Source: Blastomussa wellsi
Taxonomy: Eukaryota; Cnidaria; Anthozoa; Scleractinia; Plerogyridae
Direction of reading: 5' to 3'
DNA length: 64,000 nucleotides
Assembly (NCBI GenBank): GCA_947652115.1
Contig: OX393573.1
Span: forward strand, 3,792,972-3,856,971
Every line of letters starts with the position of its first letter. Position 1 is the first letter of the stretch. The notes below the pieces were generated by a model. The model did not search any database, had not been told where the DNA came from, and saw only the letters and a program-made list of their open reading frames with translations. Both the position numbers and the translations under genes were made by a program. Of the stretch, positions 52,201 through 62,888 are shown in pieces.

Positions 52201-55200
52201 CAAATATAGTTTATTATTGTTGTTGTTATTGTCTTTTGTCATGTGCATTTTCTGAGTCTGTTTGTTTTCTTTGCCAACAGGCTGTAAGCATCTCGCTATT
52301 CTGTGCTGGATTTGGTGAGTCTATGGCAGAGACCACAGGCTGGGACAGCCCATGGGCGGTGCGCGTCATTGGTCTTGTGACGTCTCTCATCCTATTGGTT
52401 GTAGTTTTGGCTGGCGTCAAATGGGTGGTCAAGCTACAGCTGCTTCTACTTGCAATACTTATGCTGTCTGTTTTGGATTTCCTTGTTGGCACTTTTGCAC
52501 ATACAGACTATGGTCAGTGCTATAGGGCTGTGAAATATAATATATATATATTAATTTTCTTGAAAGGATTGACACGTGGCCAAACAAGGACATCCTTTTG
52601 GTTCGACTATTGTGGTCGTATGTCACTGACATTATGTTCAACTTTATATCCTGTAACTACTACACAAATATTTCACCCTAGAGCGTACTGAGAACTTAAT
52701 AATATTGCTGTTTCCCAAATCTGTTGTTTGGTGACATCAGTGCAATTACCGCAGTTGTGTTAATGATGTTCCTGTGGGTTTGCTTAAATCAATGTGTGAT
52801 TTGAAATTGTGACAACACAAAGTGCATTTCATAGAAGTAGCATGTAAAAAGGTCTAGTTTGCACAGTTAAAAAAAATTCACAAGTCACCATTCTTGACAA
52901 TAAAACTAGTCCACAGTTCATGTAGATTATACAACTTTATTAAACTGTACTTGTATGTTTACGTAGCCTGTAGACAGGAGTCCTGGTTAATTACCTTGTA
53001 GTTTCTAGCAATCAGAGCAGAATTAAGAGCTTGTAATATCAGTTACCCAGTAGCTTTTCGTTTTGTAGTTTACCCACCCACCTAACATGCACTCTTTTTA
53101 GGGTATTTACGAGCCTGTGAAGTAAGCATTCCAGTGCAAGCGAAGAGCTGTTGTCGTATTCTGGCCGTGCAAAAATTGCGGTGAGAGCAAAAAGTGGGTG
53201 GGGGGGGGAAGTAGGGAATAGAAGAAGGATACTCTCCCCTTCCTCGTCCACTTTATGCTCTTGTACCAAATTTCATGTGGCCAGAAGACGATAGTCTTCA
53301 CTTAGACAGGAACAGCACATCGCTTTCTACGCAGGCTAGGTATTTACCAGTAATTTTATGATTTTATGTACGTGTAATGCACCTATCAATGTCAATCCCA
53401 TGGGGGGGGGGGGTGCGGCATAGGTGGGGGATTTGAACTGAGCTGAGATCTTTTGTTCAAATGCCCGGCCCCAGGGAAATTGTAGATGGTCAAAAGAGGC
53501 TCTAGAAGTCAATAAAATGTTGCTAGAAAGGCCATTAAAATGGTCAAATCCCCTGTCTATGCCCGCCCTCCCCCCCCCCCCCGGGATTTACATTGATAGG
53601 TTCATAACATTGCACTGATTTCAGTCTATACCACTTGGCCATTCACGTTAATTACAGTTATTACAAATGGTCTCATGGTGAGGAGTCGACTTTGGGACCA
53701 CCACACAAAGATAATTCATGTTGGTGAAAGGCAGAGGATTGAATTAAACACATAACTAATTTCATTGTGTTTGCATTTCCTTTTAGCTGCTGGTTTCACA
53801 GGATACAGAACAGAAAATATGGAAAACAATGCCCCACCCAAGTTTGCCGATGGTCAGAACTTCTTCTCTGTATTTGGTGTGTTCTTTCCCAGTGCCACAG
53901 GAGTGCTAGCAGGAATTAACATGAGCGGTGACCTCAAAGATCCGTCAAGTAATATACCTGCAGGAACACTGGCTGCATTAGGGTTCAGGTACGATACATT
54001 CATCCTTGTTAAGGCTGGTTTTCATTGAACATAACTGTGTGCATATAAGCACAGGCTTTCCGTGTTGCACATCATGTATGTGAGAGCGATTTTCAGTTGA
54101 GTGTCAAAAGTAATTAGCAAATTGCTTTGGTTTTGCATTTCTATGTTCAGTGATTGGCTTTAAAATCTCGTGCCACTTTTTCAACCAATCAGAAGTAAAA
54201 CCAAAAACAATTGTGACTCATGCACGCTTGATTTCCTGCGCTTGGTGTTGGCTAAATGTAGTTTCTTCGAGTTTTGATTGGTTCACTGGATTGTCTCCAT
54301 CCTAATTTGTGATTGGATAAAGTAATTGTACTAACAGTAAAACTGGGGCATGCTCCGTTGTGTCCAAATAGACCATTTTACAGTTCTGTGCTTAGTTACC
54401 AAACCTTTGAGTGTAATTGAGGCTGAAGGTGACCTTTCTTAGATACAAACCCTCTTGCTTTTGAGATGTAAATCATTTTGTTGTTATGCTAAATAGTTTC
54501 TGGTCTTTATCATGACAAGGTCACGCTGAGCCTCGCTTTCATACAGAGGCCTGGTTACATATCACAGAACTGTAAAATGGACTACTGGACTTGGCATCAG
54601 AAGCCAAGCTTTCTGTGTTGCAATGCAAATTTTAAAATACTTCTAATAATTTCATGGAGTGTCAGTATCCTATAACAAGTAAAATATTTACCTTAAAAAT
54701 ATAATTTATAAATTTACATTTGTTTTTGGTGTCACCAGTGGGATGCTGTACATCTTGTTTGCCGTGTTACTGGGAGCAGTTTGTACCCGTTATGCTCTGA
54801 TCACAGATTACATGATAGCATCCAAGGTGTCTCTAGTTGGTGTTCTGTTCCTGTTTGGTCTGTATGTGTCTTCCTTGTCCTCATGTCTTGGAGCGCAGTA
54901 TGGAGCTCCCAGAGTACTGCAATGTATTAGCAAGGAAAATGTTGTGCCTCTCATTAAACCACTTGGAAAGGGGGTAAGTGTAATTTGAACAGAGACTAGT
55001 TGTCCCCTTGACAAGTCCATTACATAGAAACTCATTTATATTTAATTTTTAAGGTATGAATATTTAATAATTCAATTATGGGCTTGATATTGCTATATGG
55101 CACGGTTGATGAGGCCACAGGTTTAATCAACCACGTGTACCTGTATCAACTCAGAAATGTGTGAAGAATTCTAATTAAAACAAAAATAGTGCAAACATCC

Positions 55201-58200
55201 TTAATGTCTACCCACTTTGGTGATCTTTCACTTTTCAGCGTGGTCCAAACCAAGAACCTTATGCAGCAGCAATTTTTGTGGCCATCATTGCTGTGTCATT
55301 CATTATGATTGGTAACTTGAATGCTCTAGCGCCGATTGTCACAATGCCTTTCCTCTTGACATACGCTGCAATCGACTATGCATACTTCAAGCTTGCCATG
55401 AGTTACGATATAAGGCAGCAGCAGAAATTAGCTGAGCGGAAGCCACAGGATTTGAAAAAATCAGCAGAGTCACGACTTATTTTGTCTGAAAATAACGGGA
55501 ATGGAAAGAAGTTGAGTTATGGCAGTGATGCTGTCGAGAAACATGATTTTGGTGATGTGAAATTTAGCCAAGATACCATGGAAAAAGATGATTCTCAGGA
55601 GAAAGAAAATGTAAATAAAGATCACATTTTGCCACTGGACATGAAACATAGTACAGAAGAGACAAAACTTAATGTTGAAGGAGAAGATGCAGCGCTAGAT
55701 AGAGGCGATGTACAGGTGTTTGATGATACAACAAAACTGGTAGAAAAAGAGAGTAATATGGATAAGAACAGCGAAGGAACAAGGGGAAAAACTGAAGCCC
55801 ACGAGAATAGAAAAGGTGAATGCAAAATGAAATTATGAACTACATCATGGAGTTCACTGTAAGTGCTTCACTCTCCTTTAGGTGATTTGATTTTGCTGCC
55901 TGAGTTGCTAGTTTTGTTCCTTTATGGGCTGTGAAAGGAGTGTGTGTGTGCGATTGAGTCACGTAGTAGCTTTGGTTTGATCGAGAGAGAAGCACAAACT
56001 TTTTAAACTAATAACTTAAGAAGTATAATAATGCAAAGCCACTATTCATAGAATAATTTGTTATAAACTAACTGAGATACTACTCACCCTCTCAATAATT
56101 GATAGAGAGTATGTAAACATGGTTGTGACGTTTTAGTTTCGTGGGTATTAATAAACATTTTATAAAAGCAATAGAGGACTTTTTCCGTGTTAACATAGTC
56201 TCATCTTAACACTCGGGGGTTTGGGAGAATTCTCGAAAGTTATACAAACCACTCTTTTAAATGAGGCTCAATTTATGTTGCTTAACTAGAAGACTGGTTG
56301 GTGCTACGTATGGTGTAGCATGATTTGAGGAACTTACTGATAACAATGTATAACACTGCAGATATCAATTGTCTTAATTTCCTTTCAAATGCAGAACAAA
56401 GAAAGAAAGAGGAATATTACAATGAGGAGCATCAGATCAAGTGGGAGATAGAGAAACAGCCATCCTCGTATTATTCGGATTTGTGTAACCGTTGGGTGTC
56501 ATTAGCAGGGGTGAGTGATTACGGTAGTGACAGCTTCCTCTCCAGAAATTCACAATCGGGGACAAATCGGGTCGTCCAAAAAGAGCTAGGTGGTTTAAAA
56601 TTGCTATTAAATCGTATTTTTTGGATCTTAAAAATCAAGCTTAGAAGTCATATATTTTCCAAATTTTCATTTATAGTCAATCTCAATCTTTGCCATCCTT
56701 TTCTGTGCGTGGGTGGTGATCAAGACCTTTCCAGATTTTAAGGTGTCTGTACATTAAACAAATTCCAAGACAAATGTGGGAAAAGTGACTATCCCAGGTT
56801 TTTCCCCGATGAACGGTCTGTTTTAGAAACGGTGCATTTAAGAACACATAAACTGAAGTTAACACCTGTAAGTTTATAAAGAAAATGTTAAAAGTGCTGT
56901 TTTGACATCAAAGTAAAACTCTCAGTTAGTCATGACTTTGAAGTTAATAATTGCAGTAAATTAGAGCGGTTTTCACTTGAGTGTCGAAAGTAATTAGCAA
57001 ATTGCTTGGGTTTTGCATTTAAATACACTCGGTGATTGGTTTAAATATCTTGCGCCACTTCTTCAACCAATCAGAGGTAAATTTACCAAAACTATTCATG
57101 ACTTGTGTGCGCAGGTTTTCCCGCGCTATGTGTGAGCTACGTGTAATTCCTTCATGTTTTGATTGGATCACTGGATTGTCTCTTTCCTTTGTGATTGCCC
57201 AAAGTAATTACATGTGCTTTGGTTTTGGTTTTTTTAGCTTCAGAATCAGCTATGGTAAATTTGTTCATTTCCCTCATTTTTTTTTTCTTTTTTTTTTTCA
57301 TTTAATTTATTTGCCTTTATGTTACAAGTTTTTTAAAGATATACAGCAGGTTGTTAGGCGAGGAGACCTCAGGAAACCACTAGGCTTTTAGGAGAGGCCA
57401 CCTCGACATCACAATATACGACAAGATAAGGGCTGCGGAGGAGTGCGGCAGATACTAACTCAGAGATTATTTTAATAAAAACTCTAGCACTTTTTTCTTA
57501 AACGTAGGAAAGCTTGACAAATTGATAATAGAGGCAGGAAGACAGTTCCAGATCCTAGGTCCTTGGCAAAGAATTGTAAATTTCTTGATGTTCGTGCGAC
57601 AGGAATGCACACGATAATTGCCAGATGTTCTTGTGTCATTTTGATTGTAATTTGTGTCTTTCACATTGCAGGCATTTGCTAGTGTGCTGATAATGTTCCT
57701 TATTAACTGGGGATATGCACTGGCTAACATTTCCGTGGCATTATTAGTATACATATATATCGGACAGGCCAACCCAGGACTGTCTAAAGGTATGTAAACT
57801 ACCTGGTGTCATAACAGCACAAGAATATTATATCCATAAAGGAGTTAATAGGCTAACTTTAAGACTATCCATTGATTTTATATAAATCAAGTTCAACTTT
57901 TTGTTGCAGTTGCAGCTGAAATCGTTGGCCCCAACAGAAAACTTCTGTACATTAGTTGCAGGGAATGTCACATTCACCTCTTTGTTTCAACTTGGTAGCA
58001 TCCGTTGTTTACGTTCTAGTGAACACTAGTATATGTCGGAGTCGGAAGCAATGTGATTGGTTTATTCTTCCGCTTCTGCTTTGCTTCTTTGATAATCTAG
58101 TTTTCGCTAGGTCATAAGCGACTGAGCCATAAGCGGAACTGGAAGAAAATGGAAATGTTCTGATTCTTCCGACTCTTATTCCGTCGTGCTCATGACTGCG

Positions 58201-59681
58201 CTTACAACTCTGATTTTCAAAAGGTCGTAAGCGTTCTTACGACTCTGTTTGACTCTGACTCTGTCGCTAGTGAAAACCAGGCTTTGAAACTTAGAATTGC
58301 TATCGGTTACGCTTCTGTCAAGCTGTCCAAACTTCCTACGTTCACCATAACTTGATATACCCACTACATACATGCATACATACATTTATTTGATAAGTAG
58401 GTTTAAAATAGGTAACTGTACAGCTGATGTGGACCTACTATAATTAAATCTAAATAAGAGAAACATAAATTTCAATACAATTGTCATAAAGTGAACAAAG
58501 TACACAATAAAGATAAAAAGTAATCAAATAATTTAAAAATATCTTAATTCAGGGTTCTTATTTTTAATCAGCAAGTAATAAACAACTTAATTTATTTTTG
58601 TTATCATAGGTGTCGCTTCCGAGTTTGTGTTTTCCAAATGGGTCCAGTCTCTATGGGACAAACTGACAAGGTAGGCAGTGCTTCAGGTACATGTGTATCA
58701 GGGTTGTCAAAATAAGCCGGCAACCAGCGCATTTCACCTGCTAATCCGAATGCTGCGCCGGCTAATCCGAATGTTAGTAGGTCAGTACTAAGCATGATAT
58801 TGGAGAAATAATGTGAAAATAGCCGCCTACTTTTTGGATGGAACCTGCTACTCTAAAACCTACTGACAACCCTGGTGTATTGTTTAACCTTTTTCTAGTC
58901 TAATACGTTTGCCCTGATGTCGAGCCTCTCTGTGGGTAGTCGATGTAGTTACATGACAGATGAAGCACATTTGTCAGTTGTTAATGAGAGCTTCGAAGGA
59001 CAGTGACTGCTTCAGTCTATGGGTGTTCGAATAAAATTAAAATGTCTAATGTCTCCAGGTATATAGCTAATCTTGTGAACACAAGCCTGAAGCCCCGATC
59101 ATGAGGACATGATAGTCTTGATGATAGTTCCAGCTATTGTGTCCATTTGAACACGAACTATCATGCGTTATCATTGACTATCATCAACTATCATTCACAC
59201 GGAACTTGTTTTCCCCTTTGATCATGCACATGCTAGTTGGTGATAGTTCAGGGGGATTAAACTATCATTGACTAGCACACATTGTTTGATCGGGGCTTAC
59301 TCTGAATGGCTTAGCCTACCGACATCTTGGTGCTTGACTAATAATTGTTGGCAGCCGTCTGTCTTGAGAAACAATTGTGTTTTTGTTTCGACTTTACCCT
59401 CCCCCTCCCCACCCGTGAGAGAACCTTTCCCATCTTCTCACCTTGGGGATGTCCCTCAATGCCATACAACCCCAGTGCAAGAACACAATGAGTACTGATC
59501 ATTGAATGACCTTTTCTGTCTTGCATACAGGAAAGAGTCTTCACAGCAACAGATTGTAGTGCCAGTCAGCGGTATTCCTTATCAGATGTCTACTTACCAG
59601 CTCACTGAAGAGAACACAGACTTCTCTTACAGAGACAAACGGCACCAGTCCTCCATGGTCACCAGCATTGGCCCCCAGTAA
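46257..59681 (+). CDS. SLC12A8: Solute carrier family 12 member 8, 733 aa, twelve exons
   Basis: Exons are 46257-46427, 48593-48671, 49330-49397, 50122-50313, 52281-52512, 53787-53988, 54739-54973, 55239-55815, 56395-56510, 57672-57789, 58610-58670 and 59531-59681. All are in phase, for 734 codons including TAA. It matches SLC12A8 (CCC9) along its length: [92 protein letters not shown], then [20 protein letters not shown] and [12 protein letters not shown]. About ten membrane segments lie in residues ~80-440, then a ~150-residue acidic/Lys-rich loop (exon 8), then two more near 619-660. It is a member of the cation-chloride cotransporter family; mammalian SLC12A8 has been reported to carry nicotinamide mononucleotide, which is disputed. 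Reading through the exon 8 donor would stop at 55838 and drop the last two segments. Confidence 0.95.
49150..49270 (+). repeat. SINE family A 3' part
   Basis: The body GGACTAGCATTCCATCCAGG, GAGTAGAGATACTCGTAGCC and GCTTCATGCTTAGGAAACC matches family A. The head is missing. It ends about 60 bp before exon 3 of SLC12A8. Confidence 0.7.
49583..50000 (+). repeat. SINE family A, interrupted by a TIR element
   Basis: The head begins GTGAGAGGCATGGTGGTAGTG with GAGTTCGAGCCC. The body resumes at 49807 with CTTGGGCAAGACACTTAACT and runs through the usual TAAATGGGTACCGGC and ACTCCTAGCTAGTCGC. It lies in intron 3 of SLC12A8. Confidence 0.8.
49654..49806. mobile_element. TIR element nested in a SINE, 5-bp TSD
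   Basis: The 153-bp insert has ends CAGTGCTTGAAATTAG and CTAATTTTGAGCACTG. CTTGG flanks both sides (49649-49653 and 49807-49811), matching the SINE's own GTTCTTGGGCAAG. The ends are related to the 42613-42856 element. Confidence 0.8.
50925..51105 (+). repeat. SINE family A, head mostly lost
   Basis: The body GTGCCTCTCTTCTCCCAGGT and GTATAAATGGGTACTGGTG, with ATAGACTAGCATCAATCCC, matches family A and ends in TTTTACCTTA. It lies in intron 4 of SLC12A8. Confidence 0.7.
53381..53601. mobile_element. Hairpin element with poly-G/poly-C arms
   Basis: The left end ACCTATCAATGTCAATCCCA is followed by a 12-G run. The right end has a 14-C run followed by GGGATTTACATTGATAGGT. The two homopolymers therefore sit opposite each other in the inverted repeat. 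It is 221 bp and lies in intron 5 of SLC12A8. Confidence 0.75.
54085..54345 (+). repeat. Dispersed repeat, TTTTCACTTGAGTGTC family, copy 1
   Basis: It begins GCGATTTTCAGTTGAGTGTC followed by AAAAGTAATTAGCAAATTGC. It contains several ATTGG/CCAAT motifs in both orientations. Related copies are at 56960-57240 and in the foldback at 60561. It lies in intron 6 of SLC12A8. Confidence 0.65.
54369..54584. mobile_element. TIR element, TAGACCATTTTACAG ends
   Basis: Ends TAGACCATTTTACAGTTCTG and CAGAACTGTAAAATGGACTA are inverted with one mismatch, with TA at each edge. It is 216 bp, non-coding, in intron 6 of SLC12A8. Confidence 0.75.
56960..57240 (+). repeat. Dispersed repeat, TTTTCACTTGAGTGTC family, copy 2
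   Basis: It starts GCGGTTTTCACTTGAGTGTC then GAAAGTAATTAGCAAATTGC, and ends near GATTGCCCAAAGTAATTACA. The order of motifs matches 54085-54345. It lies in intron 9 of SLC12A8. Confidence 0.65.
57467..57660 (-). mobile_element. LINE fragment, extreme C-terminus of reverse transcriptase ORF
   Basis: The minus strand encodes [20 protein letters not shown] then [10 protein letters not shown] and [18 protein letters not shown]. This GPRIWN-LP-FKK-L ending is typical of LINE ORF2 proteins in invertebrates. It is a short 5'-truncated piece in intron 9 of SLC12A8 and stops about 10 bp before exon 10. Confidence 0.7.
59087..59301. mobile_element. TIR element with ACTATCAT interior repeats
   Basis: Ends TGAAGCCCCGATCA and TTGATCGGGGCTTA are inverted. 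The interior repeats ACTATCAT/ATGATAGT motifs many times in both directions. It lies in intron 11 of SLC12A8. Confidence 0.65.
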
Positions 59682-59915
59682 ACAAATGAAAATAGACTAA
59701 ACAAGGGTGGGGGGGGGGGGGGTGGAGATGCGATGGGAGGGGAGGAGAGGGTGCAGAGCTCTTAGAAACACAAATTATTTAATTTATTGATTTAGGTTTG
59801 CAGAACTTAACCTAATTAACGTTCTTTAGTGAAGTCTATTTAAATTTTTTGAAGGAGTTTATTTACTCTATTGTGAAGATATTTTGTCTCCTTTTCCGTC
59901 AAAGTTTCTTTATAA

Positions 59916-60143
59916 AAGGCCCTAGTCAGCCTCCGCCATTTTCGATGCCATTGAAATTATGGAAATTGTATGGTGAAGCGAAATCATATTCCATTGCTGT
60001 AAGTTATGTTGCTGGAAGTGTTTAATTACAAATTTAGCAAGTTTCTCAGTGATCTCTTTCGTTTCGACACGCCCAATGTAAAATATAATACTGAAACTCT
60101 CGCTTGTAAACAATAACAAAGGCGTGGCTGACCAAGGCCCTTT
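59916..60143. mobile_element. TIR element, AAAGGCCCTAGTCAGCC ends
   Basis: The left end AAAGGCCCTAGTCAGCCTCC pairs with GTGGCTGACCAAGGCCCTTT at the right, with small differences. It is about 228 bp with no coding capacity. Confidence 0.65.
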
Positions 60144-60560
60144 AATGAAGAGAATATTTATTTCTCAGAATTTAACTTTCAATAAGTTTATAAACTCCTA
60201 TTGTCTTCAACAGTGAATGTATTTAATTTATATTAAGTTATTGCATTTTCTAACCATTCCTCCAACCATACAGAAAACAAATTACTAGATTAGATATTTA
60301 TGGGCAATCTTGTCTATAAAAGTATTAGTGAGAAGTCCTGGTGACTTTTACCATGAACATAATTTTCTTCTAATTGTAATTGGTTTAGGTTATTTACAAT
60401 GTTATCAAAGGGATTAATAACACTTTTGTAAAAGTTTATTTCTTAGTCTTAAGGGCACAAGGCTGACTGGGATATAAGTTTCAATTTAGTTAATATGGGA
60501 ATTAATTTGAAGAAATCACGGAGAAATGTTTAGAGTGTTTCTTCGTGATTTCCATGTAAT

Positions 60561-61365
60561 AGAGTAATTTTCAAATGAGTGTCCGAAAGCCAAAACTAAG
60601 GTCATCCCTCTGGCCAATCAGGGCAAAGAAAATCAAGTGAACCAATCAGAACTCGAAGCAAAACACATGTAGCCGGTGAAAAGCGCGGGAAAACAAGCGT
60701 TGGGAACTCGTGCGGTTGTTTTTGGTTTTACTTCTGATTGACCAATCACTAAGCTAAGAAATTCAGAACAAAAGATAAAGTGGTACTATGATGAAAAAAT
60801 GTTGTTCTTGTTCTCTTTCAATTCCGATTTCATATTTGGCAAGAATGCATCATGCCAATTATCTCGCCTCAATTCTCAAAATAAGTCCATTTTTAGCGAC
60901 GATTTCTTTTTTTCTGCCATTACCAGATTCGGCTACAGTCGAGTTGCATTACGAGAGCTGGATTGAGAGGGAAAATGACGTCATATACTTACTAGTTTAT
61001 TTTTGCAATGTGTGAAACCAGCTGGTTAGTATGCAGCACAAGCTTTTCAGAAGCAAGTTGCTGTTCTGCATACCAAATATGCTGGTTCACACAGTAAAAT
61101 ATTAAACTTAAAGTGAGTATATGACGTCATTTTCTCTCTTGATCCAGCTCTCTCAATGGAACTTGTCTGAAGTCAAATCTGGTACTGGCGGACAGTTTAA
61201 ACAAAAAAACGTACTTATTTTGAAAATCGAGGCGCAATAATTGGCATGGTGCATTCTTGCAAAATATAAAATCGGAATCGAAAGAGAACAAGAACAACAT
61301 TTTTTTCATGGTAGTACCACTGTAATGAGAATTAGTTTTGACACTTAAGTGAAATTCTCGCTAAC
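60561..61365. mobile_element. Large foldback element, about 0.8 kb
   Basis: Two arms of roughly 240 bp, about 60776-61012 and 61090-61325, are inverted copies with many mismatches. Shared parts include AATGTTGTTCTTGTTCTCTT and ATGACGTCATATACT-type sequence. The outer ends (TTTTCAAATGAGTGTC at 60568 and GACACTTAAGTGAAATT at 61340) belong to the TTTTCACTTGAGTGTC repeat family. The two short ORFs in the arms are mirror by-products. Confidence 0.75.
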
Positions 61366-62465
61366 GGTGTGAATCATTTTGGTTATGTAGTGAATTAAAA
61401 AGAAAGTGAAGAATAGTGCCCAAAGAAAATTATAACTAAGTTTTTTGTATATAAATGAATATATTTATTTATAGGACAGGGTGTTAATATTACCAAAGCA
61501 TTCAGTTGGAAAAGCGACTGTATGGTTTATCTAGGTTTTACAGGTGTCCCTTGGAAGATTTTAATTTATTGAGATTGTCCAAAAGCTCTATTTTTGTTTT
61601 CGTATTTTGTTTAAAGGGCTAAATATATTTCTTAAACTACAAAAAAAAAAGATGAAAGGGTGGGAAAATAATAGATTTATTGGTGTCTTCTTTTGATCGC
61701 TCTAAAGGCTAACTTCCCGAGACTAATTATTGTTATTCCAGGATTAAGTGTTAACTCGCTTTATTCCAAAGTGAAACTCAAGGAAAAAGAGTATAACATA
61801 AATTATTCTTACAAAACTCATACAATTGATTTTTAGTTGAGTAATCCCGGTGCAAGTAGAAATGTCACACAATCACAATAATTTGTGACAGACATAGAGG
61901 CGTGACTTGATGACAAAGTTACCTTAAACGAGCTACGTCGTGGTTTGTAGCGTAAATTTTTCAAACTCGTAATTTGTAAACTAATCCTTCTCGATCTTCT
62001 CCATCCTTAATCATCCTTGTTACTGTTTGGTTTAGTATCACCTCTTTGTTGTTTTTCTTCCTTGGTGATCTATTATTTTAAGGCTTCCTACGTTTTAAGG
62101 GTAATTTGTTCAGTCACAAAAAATGTCTCCTTTAAGATAGAAAACCGCAATGAGGTAATAAAACCAAAAGGAAATAAAATTTTCGTGGTGTAGCACCCGT
62201 AAACAGTTCAAGAATCGGATATGACAATTTAAAATATCAAAAGAACTCTTTGAGGCTGAAAAGTCACTTTGAACGGACCACCACCGTTAAGTGTCTTTAG
62301 TTCGGTATCGGTGATCAAAATATTAGAAACGGATATCTGTGGTGTAATAAACCTCATTCACTTCACAACCTTTCACTATGTAGCTAAGAAGGAATGTTCA
62401 AGAGTGACTGTGAAATAAACTCTACTCATCGACACACTGTGCGTCTTGTGTTGGTTTAAGTAGCC

Positions 62466-62888
62466 TTGCGAAAGTCGCCCTTGGACCAAACTGACCCACA
62501 CTGCTGCAGTAACTGCGGTGGGAGTTCTCAATGTTACTTCCTCCTGGATGTTACGCTAGACCATCACAGTCGGGTTAACCACCTGACCACAGCATTTGGC
62601 AGGTTATCCCCACCGTTCGCTGCATTCTTGTCCCCAGAGTCGAATGTGTCTCTTACCCGGCGAGGCCTGTGCGCGTTTTGGAAAAGGAGGAGCGAGGACA
62701 GTACCGAAATCGAGCAAGTTTCAGCTGAGAAACAGAACATCTACACTCTTAACCGAGAAGCCGAGCTATACCTCAGTACTGAGGTCTCTTCAGTTGCAGG
62801 ATTTGAAAAGATTTTCTCGCTTTTTATGCTGTTAATGTTTTTGTTTAGTGTCTATAGAGCCCTGTATCACAGAAAAATTAAAGAATAA
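62466..62888 (+). CDS. Doubtful ORF, 140 aa, with a C-terminal hydrophobic helix
   Basis: The reading frame has a Cys-rich start (HCCSNCGGSSQC) and one hydrophobic segment near the end (FSLFMLLMFLFSVYRALY), followed by a basic tail. I recognise no family. It may be a terminal exon, a transposon remnant or chance. No splice partner is convincing, and the upstream 200 bp with two AATAAA motifs could be part of an LTR, but no second copy lies in the window. Confidence 0.2.
   Translation: MRKSPLDQTDPHCCSNCGGSSQCYFLLDVTLDHHSRVNHLTTAFGRLSPPFAAFLSPESNVSLTRRGLCAFWKRRSEDSTEIEQVSAEKQNIYTLNREAELYLSTEVSSVAGFEKIFSLFMLLMFLFSVYRALYHRKIKE

Noticed and set aside
60788..61309. Two small ORFs (75 and 60 codons) on opposite strands
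   Set aside because: They are similar peptides from the two arms of one foldback element.
62190..62460. LTR of another retroelement
   Set aside because: TG start and polyadenylation-like motifs are suggestive, but there is no second copy, primer site or polyprotein in the window.
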